From the NCBI GenBank assembly GCA_027490195.1, contig JAIXYN010000025.1, positions 60,880 to 124,879 on the forward strand: a DNA stretch of 64,000 nucleotides, in the 5' to 3' direction. Below the pieces are notes generated by a model. The model worked only from the letters and a program-made list of their open reading frames with translations. It was not told where the DNA came from and ran no database searches. Origin of the DNA: Verrucomicrobiaceae bacterium. Its GTDB lineage: Bacteria > Verrucomicrobiota > Verrucomicrobiia > Verrucomicrobiales > Verrucomicrobiaceae. Both the position numbers and the translations under genes were made by a program. Positions within the stretch are counted from its first letter, which is position 1; every line of letters begins with the position of its first letter. This document shows positions 9,213 through 18,461 of the stretch, piece after piece.

Positions 9213-11186
9213 ATGAGCGACCCAATCAGTCACGAGTGCGGCATAGCAGTGGTGCGGCTGAAAAAGCCGCTGGGATACTTCTATCAAAAATACGGCAACG
9301 CCCTCTACGGCTTTGACGCCCTGCAGGCTATCATGACGAAGCAGCGCAACCGCGGTCAGGACGGCATGGGCATCGGCTGCAGCAAGCTGGGCATGCCCCC
9401 CGGCCTCCCTTACATGTTCCGCATGCGGAGCACCGAGAGTGTGGAACGCATCGGTCAGGTGTTTGAGGATGAGCGCAAGGAGTTCAAACGCATCGCCCGG
9501 CGTATTGACAAGCAGCGCAAGGATGAGCGCGACCAGGAGGGAAAAGAGTTTGTTTCGTTTGAGGACGATCCGGACGCCATCAAGCGCGAGTTTGAGATGG
9601 CCGGGGAAATTTACATCGGCCACTTGCGCTACGGCACCAGTGGTGATTTCGGCAAAGGGGCGCTGCATCCCTACATGCGCCGCACCACTTGGCCCACCCG
9701 TACCCTGATGGTCATGGGTAACTTCAACCTCACCAACACACGCGAACTTAACGAGGTGATGATGAAGCGCGGGCAGCACCCTGTCTTCGGCACAGACACG
9801 CAGAGTGTGCTGGAAGAAATCGGCTTTCAGCTCGATGAGGCGCACACCAAGCTTTACCACGTCCTGCGTGACTCAGGCATGCCCGGGGAAGACATCCCGC
9901 AGCACATCAGCGAGCAACTGGATGTGACCGCCGTAATCAAAGAATCCGCCAAACGCTGGGATGGTGGCTACAGCATCGTCGGCGTCATCGGCAATGGCGA
10001 CCTCTTCGCCATGCGCGACCCTAGCGGCATCCGCCCCTGCCACTATTACGAGAACGACGAGATCTTCACGATCGCTTCCGAACGCGTCGCCCTGATGTCC
10101 GTCTTTGGTGTCAATGAAGAAGACATCCACGAAATCCCCCCCGCACATGTGGCCGTGATCAAGGCGGATGGAGGCATGACCATCCAGAAGTTCACTGAGC
10201 CGCGTGAATTCAAGCCCTGCTCGTTTGAGTGTATTTATTTCTCGCGCGGCAACGACTCCGCCATCTACCAACAGCGCAAGGCGCTTGGTGAGCAGTTGGT
10301 GCCGCAGGTGGTCAAAGCCATCGACAACGACTTCGAGCACACCGTGCTCAGTTTCATCCCGAACACGGCTGAGACGGCCTACTTTGGTTTCCTTGACGGC
10401 CTGCGTAAAAGCCGCCGCGTTGTCGTCAAAGAGGCGCTGGTGGAAATGCTCAAGCGCGGTGAATTTGACGAGGCCAAGTTGGATGATCTCGTGCTGCGCA
10501 ACTGGCCGCGAGGCGAAAAAATCGCCCTCAAGGACATCAAGATGCGCACCTTCATCGCCCAGGAGACGGGGCGTGATGCGCTAGTGTCCGGCAGCTATGA
10601 CATCACCTACGGTGTCGTGACACCCAAGGACAACCTCGTCGTCATTGACGACTCCATCGTCCGTGGCACCACGCTGAAGAAAAGCCTGCTGCGCATCCTT
10701 GCACGCACCAATCCGAGGCGCATCATCGTGTGCTCCACCGCTCCGCAGATCCGCTACCCCGACTGCTACGGCATCGACATGGCCGAACTCGGCAAGTTCA
10801 TTGCCTTCCAGGCAGCCATTTCACTTCTGCGCACGCGTGGGATGTCGCACATCGTGCATGAGACCTATCTCGCGTGTAAAGCCGAGATGAAGAAGCCGAA
10901 GGAAGAGATGCGCAATGCTGTGAAAGCTATCTACGCGCCGTTCACCGACGAGGAAATCTCCGCTCGCATCGCCCAGATGATCAGCCCTGAGGATACACCG
11001 TGGCATGGCACCGTCGAAGTCATTTACCAGACCATTCCAGACCTCCACAACGCCCTCGGTGCCGAGTACGGCGACTGGTACTTCAGCGGTGACTATCCGA
11101 CTCCCGGCGGCTATTCAGTGGTGAACCAGTCCTTCATCCTCTACTGCGAGGCCAAGGATGGCCGTGCGCATGAGGCGCTCCTGTGA
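9213..11186 (+). CDS. purF: Amidophosphoribosyltransferase, long form
   Basis: The enzyme makes 5-phosphoribosylamine from PRPP and glutamine, the first step of purine synthesis. The start at 9213 gives a short propeptide (MSDPISHE) in front of CGIAVV; the Cys becomes the N-terminal nucleophile of the class II glutamine amidotransferase domain after processing. KQRNRGQDGMGI and the C-terminal PRPP loop VVIDDSIVRGTTLKKS (about residue 475) complete the signature. At 657 residues it is much longer than the roughly 470-500 of E. coli or Bacillus PurF and resembles the extended form known in Bacteroidetes, with extra segments in the amidotransferase half. It appears to be monocistronic. An in-frame start at 9042 is less likely because it would bury the nucleophile. 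Confidence 0.88.
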   Translation: MSDPISHECGIAVVRLKKPLGYFYQKYGNALYGFDALQAIMTKQRNRGQDGMGIGCSKLGMPPGLPYMFRMRSTESVERIGQVFEDERKEFKRIARRIDKQRKDERDQEGKEFVSFEDDPDAIKREFEMAGEIYIGHLRYGTSGDFGKGALHPYMRRTTWPTRTLMVMGNFNLTNTRELNEVMMKRGQHPVFGTDTQSVLEEIGFQLDEAHTKLYHVLRDSGMPGEDIPQHISEQLDVTAVIKESAKRWDGGYSIVGVIGNGDLFAMRDPSGIRPCHYYENDEIFTIASERVALMSVFGVNEEDIHEIPPAHVAVIKADGGMTIQKFTEPREFKPCSFECIYFSRGNDSAIYQQRKALGEQLVPQVVKAIDNDFEHTVLSFIPNTAETAYFGFLDGLRKSRRVVVKEALVEMLKRGEFDEAKLDDLVLRNWPRGEKIALKDIKMRTFIAQETGRDALVSGSYDITYGVVTPKDNLVVIDDSIVRGTTLKKSLLRILARTNPRRIIVCSTAPQIRYPDCYGIDMAELGKFIAFQAAISLLRTRGMSHIVHETYLACKAEMKKPKEEMRNAVKAIYAPFTDEEISARIAQMISPEDTPWHGTVEVIYQTIPDLHNALGAEYGDWYFSGDYPTPGGYSVVNQSFILYCEAKDGRAHEALL

Positions 11187-11211
11187 GTCTTTGGGGCACT
11201 AAGGACGGTGG

Positions 11212-11727
11212 TTAATCGTAAATGGACACTCGGATGGGGGTGAATTGCGCCTCTAGGAGGTCGCTGGCCGGTACGTCTTTCATATCAAGGTGTGTCTCGC
11301 TGTCTGCCAGAGGCCAGCCATGTCCCTGAGTGTTGTATTCACGATCAAGCGCCGCACGCTCGCCGCGCTGAGGAATCCTCACGCGTACGCGATCAAGAGT
11401 GACTTCTGAATTGAATGGGTTATGGAAGCAGAGACGGATGGAGTTGTGCGACACATCCCATTTGAATCCAAGTTTTGTGATCTCAGCTTCGGTCATGTCT
11501 CTGCGTTTTGGCACCTGCAGCGGTTTTGGTGCTGCGGTTCTTTTGACTTCGTCCTGGCGGAGCCTTTCGGCTTCCGTGGAAGAGATGAAGACTTCGCTGG
11601 CCGAGCCGTTGAAGTGATTTACCGCAACGAGACGTCTGTCGATGGGCACGATTGTTTTGCTGAATCCAAACCACAACAGAGAGGCACCGGTGATGGCACC
11701 AAGGATGAACGTAATGAATAGCTTCAT
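11212..11727 (-). CDS. Hypothetical single-TM membrane-anchored protein
   Basis: I do not recognise this 171-residue protein. It starts with one hydrophobic segment (LFITFILGAITGASLLWFGF), probably an uncleaved anchor. A charged linker follows, and then a soluble C-terminal domain of about 90 residues, beginning near TKLGFKWDVSHNSIRLCFHN, that looks beta-rich. It is convergent with purF (25 bases between stops) and on the same strand as the RlmM-like gene upstream. No function can be assigned. Confidence 0.6.
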   Translation of the reverse strand: MKLFITFILGAITGASLLWFGFSKTIVPIDRRLVAVNHFNGSASEVFISSTEAERLRQDEVKRTAAPKPLQVPKRRDMTEAEITKLGFKWDVSHNSIRLCFHNPFNSEVTLDRVRVRIPQRGERAALDREYNTQGHGWPLADSETHLDMKDVPASDLLEAQFTPIRVSIYD

Positions 11728-11828
11728 GGTTGTGGGAGACTGGATAGCATGTCCGGAGGTTTCGTCGCAAGACTAAATCACCATGCGGGGATCAGACGGA
11801 ATCTTATGTCGGGCCATTCATTCGTTTT

Positions 11829-12848
11829 TCAAACCACACCAAACGCGCACACTTCGTTTTTGTTCGCGCAGAGTCTCGTGAGGTGAAACTCTGTGCAGAG
11901 CGGCGGCGCTTCGCGTTTGAGGATGTCGAGCAGCGGATACTCATCGTGGCCTTTGAATTTGATCGTGACGATGAAGTTGCGCATGCGCTTCTCACGCAGC
12001 CATTCGAGCAGCAGATCGATGCTGCGCTGGGGGGCGGCGATGACGTCGCAGACGAGCCAGTCCACGGTTTGCGGTGGCTTGTATTTGAAGGCGTCAGCAA
12101 CTTGGAAATGCAGGCGCGGATTGCGCATTAAATCTTCGCGTAGCTCTGAGCGGTCAATGGCTATGACGTTCGCTCCGCGCTGGATGGGTACATAGCTCCA
12201 GCTTCCCGGTGAAGCCCCGAGATCAACGCAGGTCTGCCCGCGCTCAATCTGGCGTCCCAGACGCTGCTCGGACTCCACCAGTTTTGTGAAGGCACGGGAG
12301 GGGGCGCTTTTGTCTTCGGCCAGCGGCACGTCACCGCGCGGGAAGCTCGAAATCAAACTGCGCAGCGTATAAGGCTGCGGTGCGAGTGTGTTGGAGAGCC
12401 AGCCGGTTTCGGGGGAGGTGAGAATGCACTGCACGAGGGATGTTTGCGCATCAAAGACAGCGTCGGATTCGATCAAGGAGCGCAGTAGCTTTCTGCGCCG
12501 TTTTTTAAGGCGTTCCACCAAACTGGCATGGATTAATTCACAGCGGTGTTGCCCAGCTTTGCCTTCGCCATACTGAGGCCAGAGATGCAGGCGCCAGGGC
12601 TGGTCATCAGGAAACACGCCGGCGGTGGCTTCGATGATGCGATCTGCCCATGCATTGATCGAAGTGGCCTGGAGTTCTGTGGCGTTGGGAAGTGTCTGGC
12701 GCGCAAAGGCGAGCAGCATTCCCTCCAGCTCCAGATCCGCTGCGATGCCGAGGCCTTCGATCTCACGTTGCGCGGCATCCGGCGCGGCGCGGCGCAGTTC
12801 ATCCGCAAGGAACGGCGCGGTATCAGGATCAACGAGGAAGAGATGCAC
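11829..12848 (-). CDS. rlmM: SAM-dependent RNA methyltransferase, RlmM-like (FtsJ fold)
   Basis: The C-terminal half has an FtsJ-type Rossmann methyltransferase: DLGASPGSWSYVPIQRGANV is the SAM-binding motif I, and VDWLVCDVIAAPQRSIDLLLEWL closely parallels the motif IV region of RlmM, which 2'-O-methylates C2498 of 23S rRNA. The N-terminal half (about residues 1-160) is divergent and would correspond to the RNA-binding part. The start codon is GTG at 12848. It sits 15 bases downstream of the sialate O-acetylesterase gene on the same strand. The exact target nucleotide is inferred from family membership. Confidence 0.78.
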   Translation of the reverse strand: MHLFLVDPDTAPFLADELRRAAPDAAQREIEGLGIAADLELEGMLLAFARQTLPNATELQATSINAWADRIIEATAGVFPDDQPWRLHLWPQYGEGKAGQHRCELIHASLVERLKKRRRKLLRSLIESDAVFDAQTSLVQCILTSPETGWLSNTLAPQPYTLRSLISSFPRGDVPLAEDKSAPSRAFTKLVESEQRLGRQIERGQTCVDLGASPGSWSYVPIQRGANVIAIDRSELREDLMRNPRLHFQVADAFKYKPPQTVDWLVCDVIAAPQRSIDLLLEWLREKRMRNFIVTIKFKGHDEYPLLDILKREAPPLCTEFHLTRLCANKNEVCAFGVV

Positions 12849-12863
12849 GCTAGGCTTGGTCGA

Positions 12864-14492
12864 TCACGGTTTGGCAGGCGCAGGCTTTGCCGGTGCCGTC
12901 TCTTTGAAGGGCGATACGACACCCAGCGTGGATGGCAGGAAGTCATCAGTGCGGAAGCAGGAGGCGGGAAGGCCCTCGGCGTTGATGAGATTGGCACCTT
13001 CCGGCCAGCTGGCCCACGCGTAGCGTACGCCAACGGGCTGTGGCACGGCATCGCTCCAGACAACGACTTCGCTGCCTTCGACTTTGGCCTTGGCCCACAC
13101 CCATTTTTGATCAGCCCCGGCGATCTGGAAACTTTTCGGTTCACCGCCATCACGGGTTTTTAAACCTGAGCCGGTGTGGGTGAACTGAATGCGAATCTTG
13201 TCTCCCTGAACGACGGAAGAAAGATAGAGCGGGCCGCAGTATTCGGAGCCGGCCTTGCCGTAGTCCTGAGCCAAGGCCCAGAGCGCGAGACGGCGTCCGA
13301 CTTCCTGTTTGTTCTTGGGATGGATGTCGTTTTGCTCGCCGATGTCGTTGATGATGGCGATGCCACATTTGTCGAGTGTTTGAGTTGTGAGCGTTTGTGC
13401 CTCCTGCAGTTCGGCCCAGCTATCGGGGACACCGGGTTCCGTGGTCACGGGCTTGCCGTTGCCAAAATTGGCTAGCTGAACGATGTAAAACGAGAACGGG
13501 TCCAACCATTGTTTGCGCCAGTCATTGATCATGGTGGGTAGCAATTCCTGATACTGAAAGGCGCGGCGTTGGTTCGACTCGCCCTGGTACCAGATCACGC
13601 CTTTGATGGCATAGGGAACCAATGGGGCCACCATGCCATTGAAAAGCACGCTGGGGTGATGTGGTGTCTTGGTGGGATCTTCCGGCGGGCGCGGTGCCTG
13701 TGGTTTCGGCTTCTTTTGGTCTGCGGGCAGTTGGGCGTTTTCGGCGTCGATCTTCTGCACCTGCGCCTGCCAGTCGGCTTTGCGCTGATCAAAGGCGGCC
13801 AGTTCCTTGGGGCCATCCCATTTGGCGACTGCGTCCTTCCAGTCGGTGAGCATTTCTGCGGCGCAGGGCCGTTGTTCGAGCGCCTCGTGGCTTGTCCAGG
13901 CTTCGACACGCGTACCGCCCCAGGAGGTGTTGATCAATCCGACCGGCACTTTCAGCACCTGATGCAGGTGGCGGCCAAAAAAGTAACCCACGGCGGAGAA
14001 CTCACCCACATTGGCGCTGGTGGCCTCTTTCCACATGCCCTTGCAGTCGGACTGTGGCGTCATGCTCGGGCTGCGTTCGACATTGAACATGCGAATCTGC
14101 GGGTGATTGGCGGCGGCGATCTCCTCCTGCGCCTTGCCGGCCTGCTGCACCGTCCATTGCATGTTCGACTGGCCGGAGCAGATCCAAACTTCGCCAACGA
14201 GGACGTTTTTCAGCGTGATCGTATTTTTTCCAGTCACCACCAAATCGCCGGGCTGGGCGTTGGCATTCATCGGGTTTAGGGTGATCGACCAATGGCCGGT
14301 CGGGTCAGTGATCGAGCTGTGTGACTGATCGCTAAAAGTGACCTTCACGTCTTCACCGACCTCAGCAGTGCCCCAGATGCGGATGAGCTGTGCCTGCTGA
14401 AGGACCATGCCGTTGGAAAAAATGGCGGGCAGTTTGACCTCGGCCTGCAGGCAGGTGGCCAGCAGGATGAGGCAGATAATAGCGTATTTCAT
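12864..14492 (-). CDS. Sialate O-acetylesterase (SGNH-type)
   Basis: This 542-residue secreted enzyme has a signal peptide (MKYAIICLILLATCLQA) and the family landmarks: AIFSNGMVLQQ near the mature N terminus, VWICSGQSNMQW with the catalytic Ser, GVIWYQGESN, and a late D/H block (IGEQNDIHPKNKQEVGRRLA). Such enzymes remove O-acetyl groups from sialic acids or related acetylated sugars. The C-terminal region ends in an Ala/Pro-rich tail. Together with the lyase-like gene at 23352-24278 and the M60 peptidase at 24374-26578 it suggests sialylated glycan use; related esterases also act on plant or algal acetylated sugars. Confidence 0.86.
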   Translation of the reverse strand: MKYAIICLILLATCLQAEVKLPAIFSNGMVLQQAQLIRIWGTAEVGEDVKVTFSDQSHSSITDPTGHWSITLNPMNANAQPGDLVVTGKNTITLKNVLVGEVWICSGQSNMQWTVQQAGKAQEEIAAANHPQIRMFNVERSPSMTPQSDCKGMWKEATSANVGEFSAVGYFFGRHLHQVLKVPVGLINTSWGGTRVEAWTSHEALEQRPCAAEMLTDWKDAVAKWDGPKELAAFDQRKADWQAQVQKIDAENAQLPADQKKPKPQAPRPPEDPTKTPHHPSVLFNGMVAPLVPYAIKGVIWYQGESNQRRAFQYQELLPTMINDWRKQWLDPFSFYIVQLANFGNGKPVTTEPGVPDSWAELQEAQTLTTQTLDKCGIAIINDIGEQNDIHPKNKQEVGRRLALWALAQDYGKAGSEYCGPLYLSSVVQGDKIRIQFTHTGSGLKTRDGGEPKSFQIAGADQKWVWAKAKVEGSEVVVWSDAVPQPVGVRYAWASWPEGANLINAEGLPASCFRTDDFLPSTLGVVSPFKETAPAKPAPAKP

Positions 14493-14538
14493 GGTGAATT
14501 GTCGTATGAGAGCCGGGTTCCGGCAAGTAAGCCAAATG

Positions 14539-14751
14539 TCAGAGCAGGGTGCTGTCGTCGGTGCGTTCCAGACGGCCGATCTTCTTTTTGATCGTCTCCA
14601 ATAGCACGGTCATCTCATGCACGCTGCGAAAGCATTCTTTCTGCGTCTCCTCATCCGCCAGTCCGGGCACGGCGGGGTGAATCTTCATGAATTGCAGCGC
14701 GATGTTTTTGCAGGCTTCGCGGATTTGAGCGATGGCGGCGGGTCTGTCCAT
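14539..14751 (-). CDS. Small hypothetical helical protein
   Basis: A 70-residue protein starting at ATG 14751 (MDRPAAIAQIREACKNIALQ) that looks wholly alpha-helical with a basic segment (LLETIKKKIGRLER). No family recognised. It lies upstream of the esterase gene on the same strand (47 bases) and 42 bases downstream of the stop of the ion-channel-like gene, so it may be part of the same transcript. An in-frame start at 14784 would add 11 residues. Confidence 0.5.
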   Translation of the reverse strand: MDRPAAIAQIREACKNIALQFMKIHPAVPGLADEETQKECFRSVHEMTVLLETIKKKIGRLERTDDSTLL

Positions 14752-14792
14752 TCCCCAGCGTAGAGCGCCCGCCCGCGCGTGCAAGATGCGGA

Positions 14793-15347
14793 TCAGTCTT
14801 CGTGCGGCTTCCGCACACGCAGCGAATCTTTGAGGCTGACAAAATCCGAAAGCAGAAAGATCACGGTGAAAAAGGCCAGCAGAACCTCCATCATCGTGAT
14901 CAGCTTGGCCGGGACGGTTAGCGGCGTCACATCCCCAAAGCCAAAGAAAGAGAAGTTTAGCACGCTGAAAAAGAAGAATTCAAACAGTTGCTCGCTCTGA
15001 TTCCAAGCGGCGTCGATCGAGCTGAAACTCGCCGGCTCCGCCGTTTCCAGGCACCAGTAGTCGAGCGCGAAGGCCAGGGTGATCTGCGCCATGTTCACCC
15101 CCATGAGGCCGAGAACACGGTGGTAGGGCATGTTATCTCGTGTGGCCATCAGAATGTGGTGGAGATTCTCCACGAAAAAAAAGACCGTCTTTGCGAATGC
15201 AGCCGCCAGCACTAACAGGCAGAACGTGCGAGTGCTCAACCAGTGCGCACCCCACAGTGCCTGCAGACCTGCGGCCACCAGAACAATGACCACGACCTCG
15301 CCGCCTTGGCGGATGACCTGCCTCGCAATGCCTGGTTCATTTTTCAT
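14793..15347 (-). CDS. Ion-channel-like membrane protein (two-TM K+ channel fold)
   Basis: The 184-residue protein has about five hydrophobic segments. The C-terminal part reads as pore helix, filter and inner helix of the Ion_trans_2 family: LNFSFFGFGDVTPLTVPAKL followed by a hydrophobic inner helix (ITMMEVLLAFFTVIFLLSDF). The selectivity filter is GFGD rather than the usual GYGD, and the preceding Thr-Val/Leu is replaced by Phe-Phe, so ion selectivity may differ. There is no RCK or cyclic-nucleotide domain; it ends shortly after the inner helix in a charged tail. Potassium selectivity is not proven by sequence. Confidence 0.7.
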   Translation of the reverse strand: MKNEPGIARQVIRQGGEVVVIVLVAAGLQALWGAHWLSTRTFCLLVLAAAFAKTVFFFVENLHHILMATRDNMPYHRVLGLMGVNMAQITLAFALDYWCLETAEPASFSSIDAAWNQSEQLFEFFFFSVLNFSFFGFGDVTPLTVPAKLITMMEVLLAFFTVIFLLSDFVSLKDSLRVRKPHED

Positions 15348-15442
15348 TGCACGGATTTGAGACTTTCTTGCCCCCCTCGTCGAGCGTAATTTCGTCAGGC
15401 ATTCGTCATTCGCCTTTCCAGTTTATCATTTAACCTCCGCCC

Positions 15443-16393
15443 ATGAATCTCGTCTCCACCGCCATCCGCTACTCTACCTACCTGCTTGCCATCGCAGGTG
15501 TGATCGCCATGGGGTTTGTGCTACAGACCATCCGCAGCCAGGAGTCCGCCATCCCGCCACCTCCTGTGCTGCCGCCTCAGAAGAACGCGCCCGATGACAT
15601 CGCGGCCACTGGCATCCTTGAGGCCAAAGATGAAAACGTGGCCATTGGCGTGCCTGCACCGGGTCTGGTTGAGGCGGTCAAAGTGGCGGTTAATCAAGTC
15701 GTCAAAGAGGGGGATCCGCTGCTCATTCTAGATGACCGCGAACTGCGCGCCTCGTTGCTCAAGCAGCAGGCCGCCATCGCAATCGCGGAGGCGAACATTG
15801 CCATCAACCGCGCCCAACTCGCCAAGGTGCAGGACATGCTCGACCGCATGACGTCCATCACTGATCAGCGTGCCATCAGCCAGGACGATCTGCGCAACCG
15901 TACCAACGACGTGCTCGTCGCCAAAGCGCAAATGCAGGCCGCAGAAGCTCAGCTCTCATCTGCCAAGGCCGACGTGCAGCAGACCGAATTGCTCATCGAC
16001 CGGCTCACCGTCAAAGCACCGAAGGCCGGCACCATACTCCAGGTCAACATTCGTGCCGGTGAATACGCCTCCCCGGCGAACAAGGACCCAGCGCTCGTGC
16101 TGGGAGACATCTCGACACTGCATGTGCGTGCGGATGTGGATGAACAAAATGCCATGGAGGTGGCTTCTGGTCTCGACGCCACTTTCTCGCTGAAGAGCGA
16201 TTCTTCCAAAAAATTCAAAGTACAGTTCGTCCGTATCGAGCCCTACGTCATCCCCAAAGTCTCCCTCACCGGCGCCAGCACCGAGCGCGTGGATACCCGC
16301 GTCCTGCAGGTCATCTACAAACTCGACCGGCCCAAGGATCAGCCTCTCTACGTCGGCCAGCAGGTGGATGTGTTCATTGCGCGGAAGAAGTAA
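15443..16393 (+). CDS. HlyD/MFP-type membrane-fusion (periplasmic adaptor) protein
   Basis: The 316-residue protein has an N-terminal membrane anchor, a lipoyl-like half-motif (VEAVKVAVNQVVKEGDPLLILD), a long alpha-hairpin (about residues 95-180, Ala/Gln-rich heptads), a second lipoyl half (VKAPKAGTILQVNIRAGEYA) and a beta-barrel domain (ALVLGDISTLHVRADVDEQN). This is the adaptor that links an inner-membrane ABC or RND pump to an outer-membrane channel. No pump or TolC gene is adjacent, so it is an orphan within the window. It precedes thrC by 66 bases. Confidence 0.82.
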   Translation: MNLVSTAIRYSTYLLAIAGVIAMGFVLQTIRSQESAIPPPPVLPPQKNAPDDIAATGILEAKDENVAIGVPAPGLVEAVKVAVNQVVKEGDPLLILDDRELRASLLKQQAAIAIAEANIAINRAQLAKVQDMLDRMTSITDQRAISQDDLRNRTNDVLVAKAQMQAAEAQLSSAKADVQQTELLIDRLTVKAPKAGTILQVNIRAGEYASPANKDPALVLGDISTLHVRADVDEQNAMEVASGLDATFSLKSDSSKKFKVQFVRIEPYVIPKVSLTGASTERVDTRVLQVIYKLDRPKDQPLYVGQQVDVFIARKK

Positions 16394-16459
16394 TCCGGGC
16401 AAGAGACTCGTTGAGTCTCCCTAATTTCCACGCATGAATGCCCACCCTCATTCATTCGC

Positions 16460-17830
16460 ATGCACTACCTTTCCACCCGCGGCCAGACGAAGCCGCACAC
16501 TTTCTCTGAAGCCGTTGAAGCCGGTCTGGCACCAGATGGCGGACTGTTCCTGCCGGAGAAACTGCCGAACATCGCTGATAAGCTGCCTGAGTGGTCGAAG
16601 CTCACCTACCCGGAGCTGGCGGCGGAGTTTTTTACGCTGTTCGCGCCGGAGATCAGCCATGCTGAATGGCAAGATCTGACAGCGGAGGCGTATCGGCGCT
16701 TTGATTCGCCGGACGTGGCTCCGCTGAAGAAGATAACCGACAAGACCTACGTGCTGGAGCTGTTTCATGGGCCGACTCTGGCTTTCAAGGACTTCGCGCT
16801 GCAGTTGCTAGGGCTGCTTTACAAACGTCAGGTTGAGCACACGGGCAAGCGCCTGTCTGTGCTCGGAGCGACATCTGGAGACACAGGCTCGGCGGCGATC
16901 CATGGCTGCCTGGGACGTGATGGCATCACGATTTTCATTCTTTACCCCAATGGCCGCGTGGCACCGCTGCAGGAACGCCAGATGGCCTGCACGGGGGCCG
17001 AGAATGTTTTCGCCATTCCCGTGCCTGGAACTTTTGATGACGCGCAGCGCGTGGTGAAGGACACCTTTGGCGACATCGAATTCGCGAAATCGGTGAATCT
17101 CTCCGCTGTGAACTCGATCAACATCGCCCGTGTGCTGGCGCAATGCGTGTACTACATCTGGGCCTGCCTGAAGCTGCCTGAGAACGAGCGTGCCACGGCG
17201 GAATATGTCGTGCCTACGGGCAATTTCGGCAACGTGCTGGCCGGATGGATGGCGCAACAAATGGGCATGCCCGCAGGCGGTTTCCGTGTGGCGACGAATC
17301 AAAACGACATCCTTCACCGCTTCTTCACCAGTGGCGAATACAGCCAGAGCGAGGTGCATCCAAGCCATGCGCCGAGTATGGACATCCAGGCCGCGTCGAA
17401 CTTCGAGCGTTTCCTATATTACATCCTCGATCAAAGCGCGGAGCGCGTGCGTGAGGTGATGTCGCAGATCAAATCGGGCGCTCCATTCAAAATCGTCCTG
17501 CCCAAGACCTCGCTGCGCTCGACCCGGATGGATGATGATCAAATCGTCAGCGTTATCACGCAGATGTGGAAGGACTGGCAGTACGTTCTCGATCCGCACA
17601 CCGCATGCGCCTTCACTGACATGGCGCAGGATCGCGTCAGTGTCGTGCTGGCCACAGCCAGTCCGGCGAAGTTTCCCGAAGTTGTGCAGCAGGCCACAGG
17701 ATGCGAGCCCACGCATCCCACGCTCGAAGCGCTCAAATCCAAACCACTGCAAACTTGGCCGATGGCGGCTGATGTGGCGACGGTGCAGGAGTTCATCCGG
17801 CAACAAACTAGTCATGGAACCAAGGCTTGA
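16460..17830 (+). CDS. thrC: Threonine synthase
   Basis: The 456-residue enzyme converts O-phosphohomoserine to threonine using pyridoxal phosphate. The N-terminal YLSTRGQTKPHTFSEAVEAG and DGGLFLPE are typical, as is the PLP-binding lysine in GPTLAFKDFALQLLG (Lys110) and the phosphate-binding GATSGDTGSAA. Length fits the long, E. coli-type threonine synthase class. It stands alone on the + strand, with no thrA or thrB nearby. Confidence 0.93.
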   Translation: MHYLSTRGQTKPHTFSEAVEAGLAPDGGLFLPEKLPNIADKLPEWSKLTYPELAAEFFTLFAPEISHAEWQDLTAEAYRRFDSPDVAPLKKITDKTYVLELFHGPTLAFKDFALQLLGLLYKRQVEHTGKRLSVLGATSGDTGSAAIHGCLGRDGITIFILYPNGRVAPLQERQMACTGAENVFAIPVPGTFDDAQRVVKDTFGDIEFAKSVNLSAVNSINIARVLAQCVYYIWACLKLPENERATAEYVVPTGNFGNVLAGWMAQQMGMPAGGFRVATNQNDILHRFFTSGEYSQSEVHPSHAPSMDIQAASNFERFLYYILDQSAERVREVMSQIKSGAPFKIVLPKTSLRSTRMDDDQIVSVITQMWKDWQYVLDPHTACAFTDMAQDRVSVVLATASPAKFPEVVQQATGCEPTHPTLEALKSKPLQTWPMAADVATVQEFIRQQTSHGTKA

Positions 17831-17872
17831 CTGCGATGGCGGTGTCTTGGTTTAATGACTTAAAGACATCTC

Positions 17873-18451
17873 ATGAACTTGTTGCCACTTTCGTTCGATA
17901 TCACCGGCTCGATGGACATTTCTCACTACCTGACCAAGGGCAGTGACTCGGGCGACGGGGTGACGCTCATGGTTGGAGACAGTTACGCCTATCTCCTGCT
18001 CGGCAGTGGGCCTCTGGTGGTCATCGGCGCTATTGTGCTGATGAAGGTCATGTATGCACGGGTGAAATTCTTCGCGTTGGAGTTCGGCAACGGCGGCTTC
18101 TTTGACCGCATCAAGTCCATCGCGCCGTCTGTTTTTCTTGGCTCGATGCTGTTTTTACTGGGTGTGGCGGCTACTTGGCTCGGATGGCAGAGCAAGGGCT
18201 ACTCCGTGACGATGAGTGCCCAGGGGCTGCATGAGGTGTCGCGCAACGCTTCCGTCCACTATGAGTGGTCCGATGCGACGAGCGCTGCGGAGCGCCTCAA
18301 ATCGACTGAGTTTTGGGTGGCCTTCGCCAAGAATGGCCGCAAATGCCGGGTGAACTTTCAGCAGCGTTTCATCGGCGAAAAGCTGCAGGACAAGGCGATT
18401 GCCATCGCAGAGCAGGCACTGGCTTACTCGAAGATAGATCGTGTCAAATAG
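17873..18451 (+). CDS. Hypothetical membrane protein
   Basis: I do not recognise this 192-residue protein. It has two strong hydrophobic segments (about residues 40-60, LLLGSGPLVVIGAIVLMKVM, and about 85-105, SVFLGSMLFLLGVAATWLGW), then a C-terminal soluble domain of about 80 residues with alternating beta pattern (YSVTMSAQGLHEVSRNASVHYEW) that might be PH-like. It follows thrC by 42 bases on the same strand and is convergent with argA. Function unknown. Confidence 0.6.
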   Translation: MNLLPLSFDITGSMDISHYLTKGSDSGDGVTLMVGDSYAYLLLGSGPLVVIGAIVLMKVMYARVKFFALEFGNGGFFDRIKSIAPSVFLGSMLFLLGVAATWLGWQSKGYSVTMSAQGLHEVSRNASVHYEWSDATSAAERLKSTEFWVAFAKNGRKCRVNFQQRFIGEKLQDKAIAIAEQALAYSKIDRVK

Positions 18452-18461
18452 CACGGCTGCG

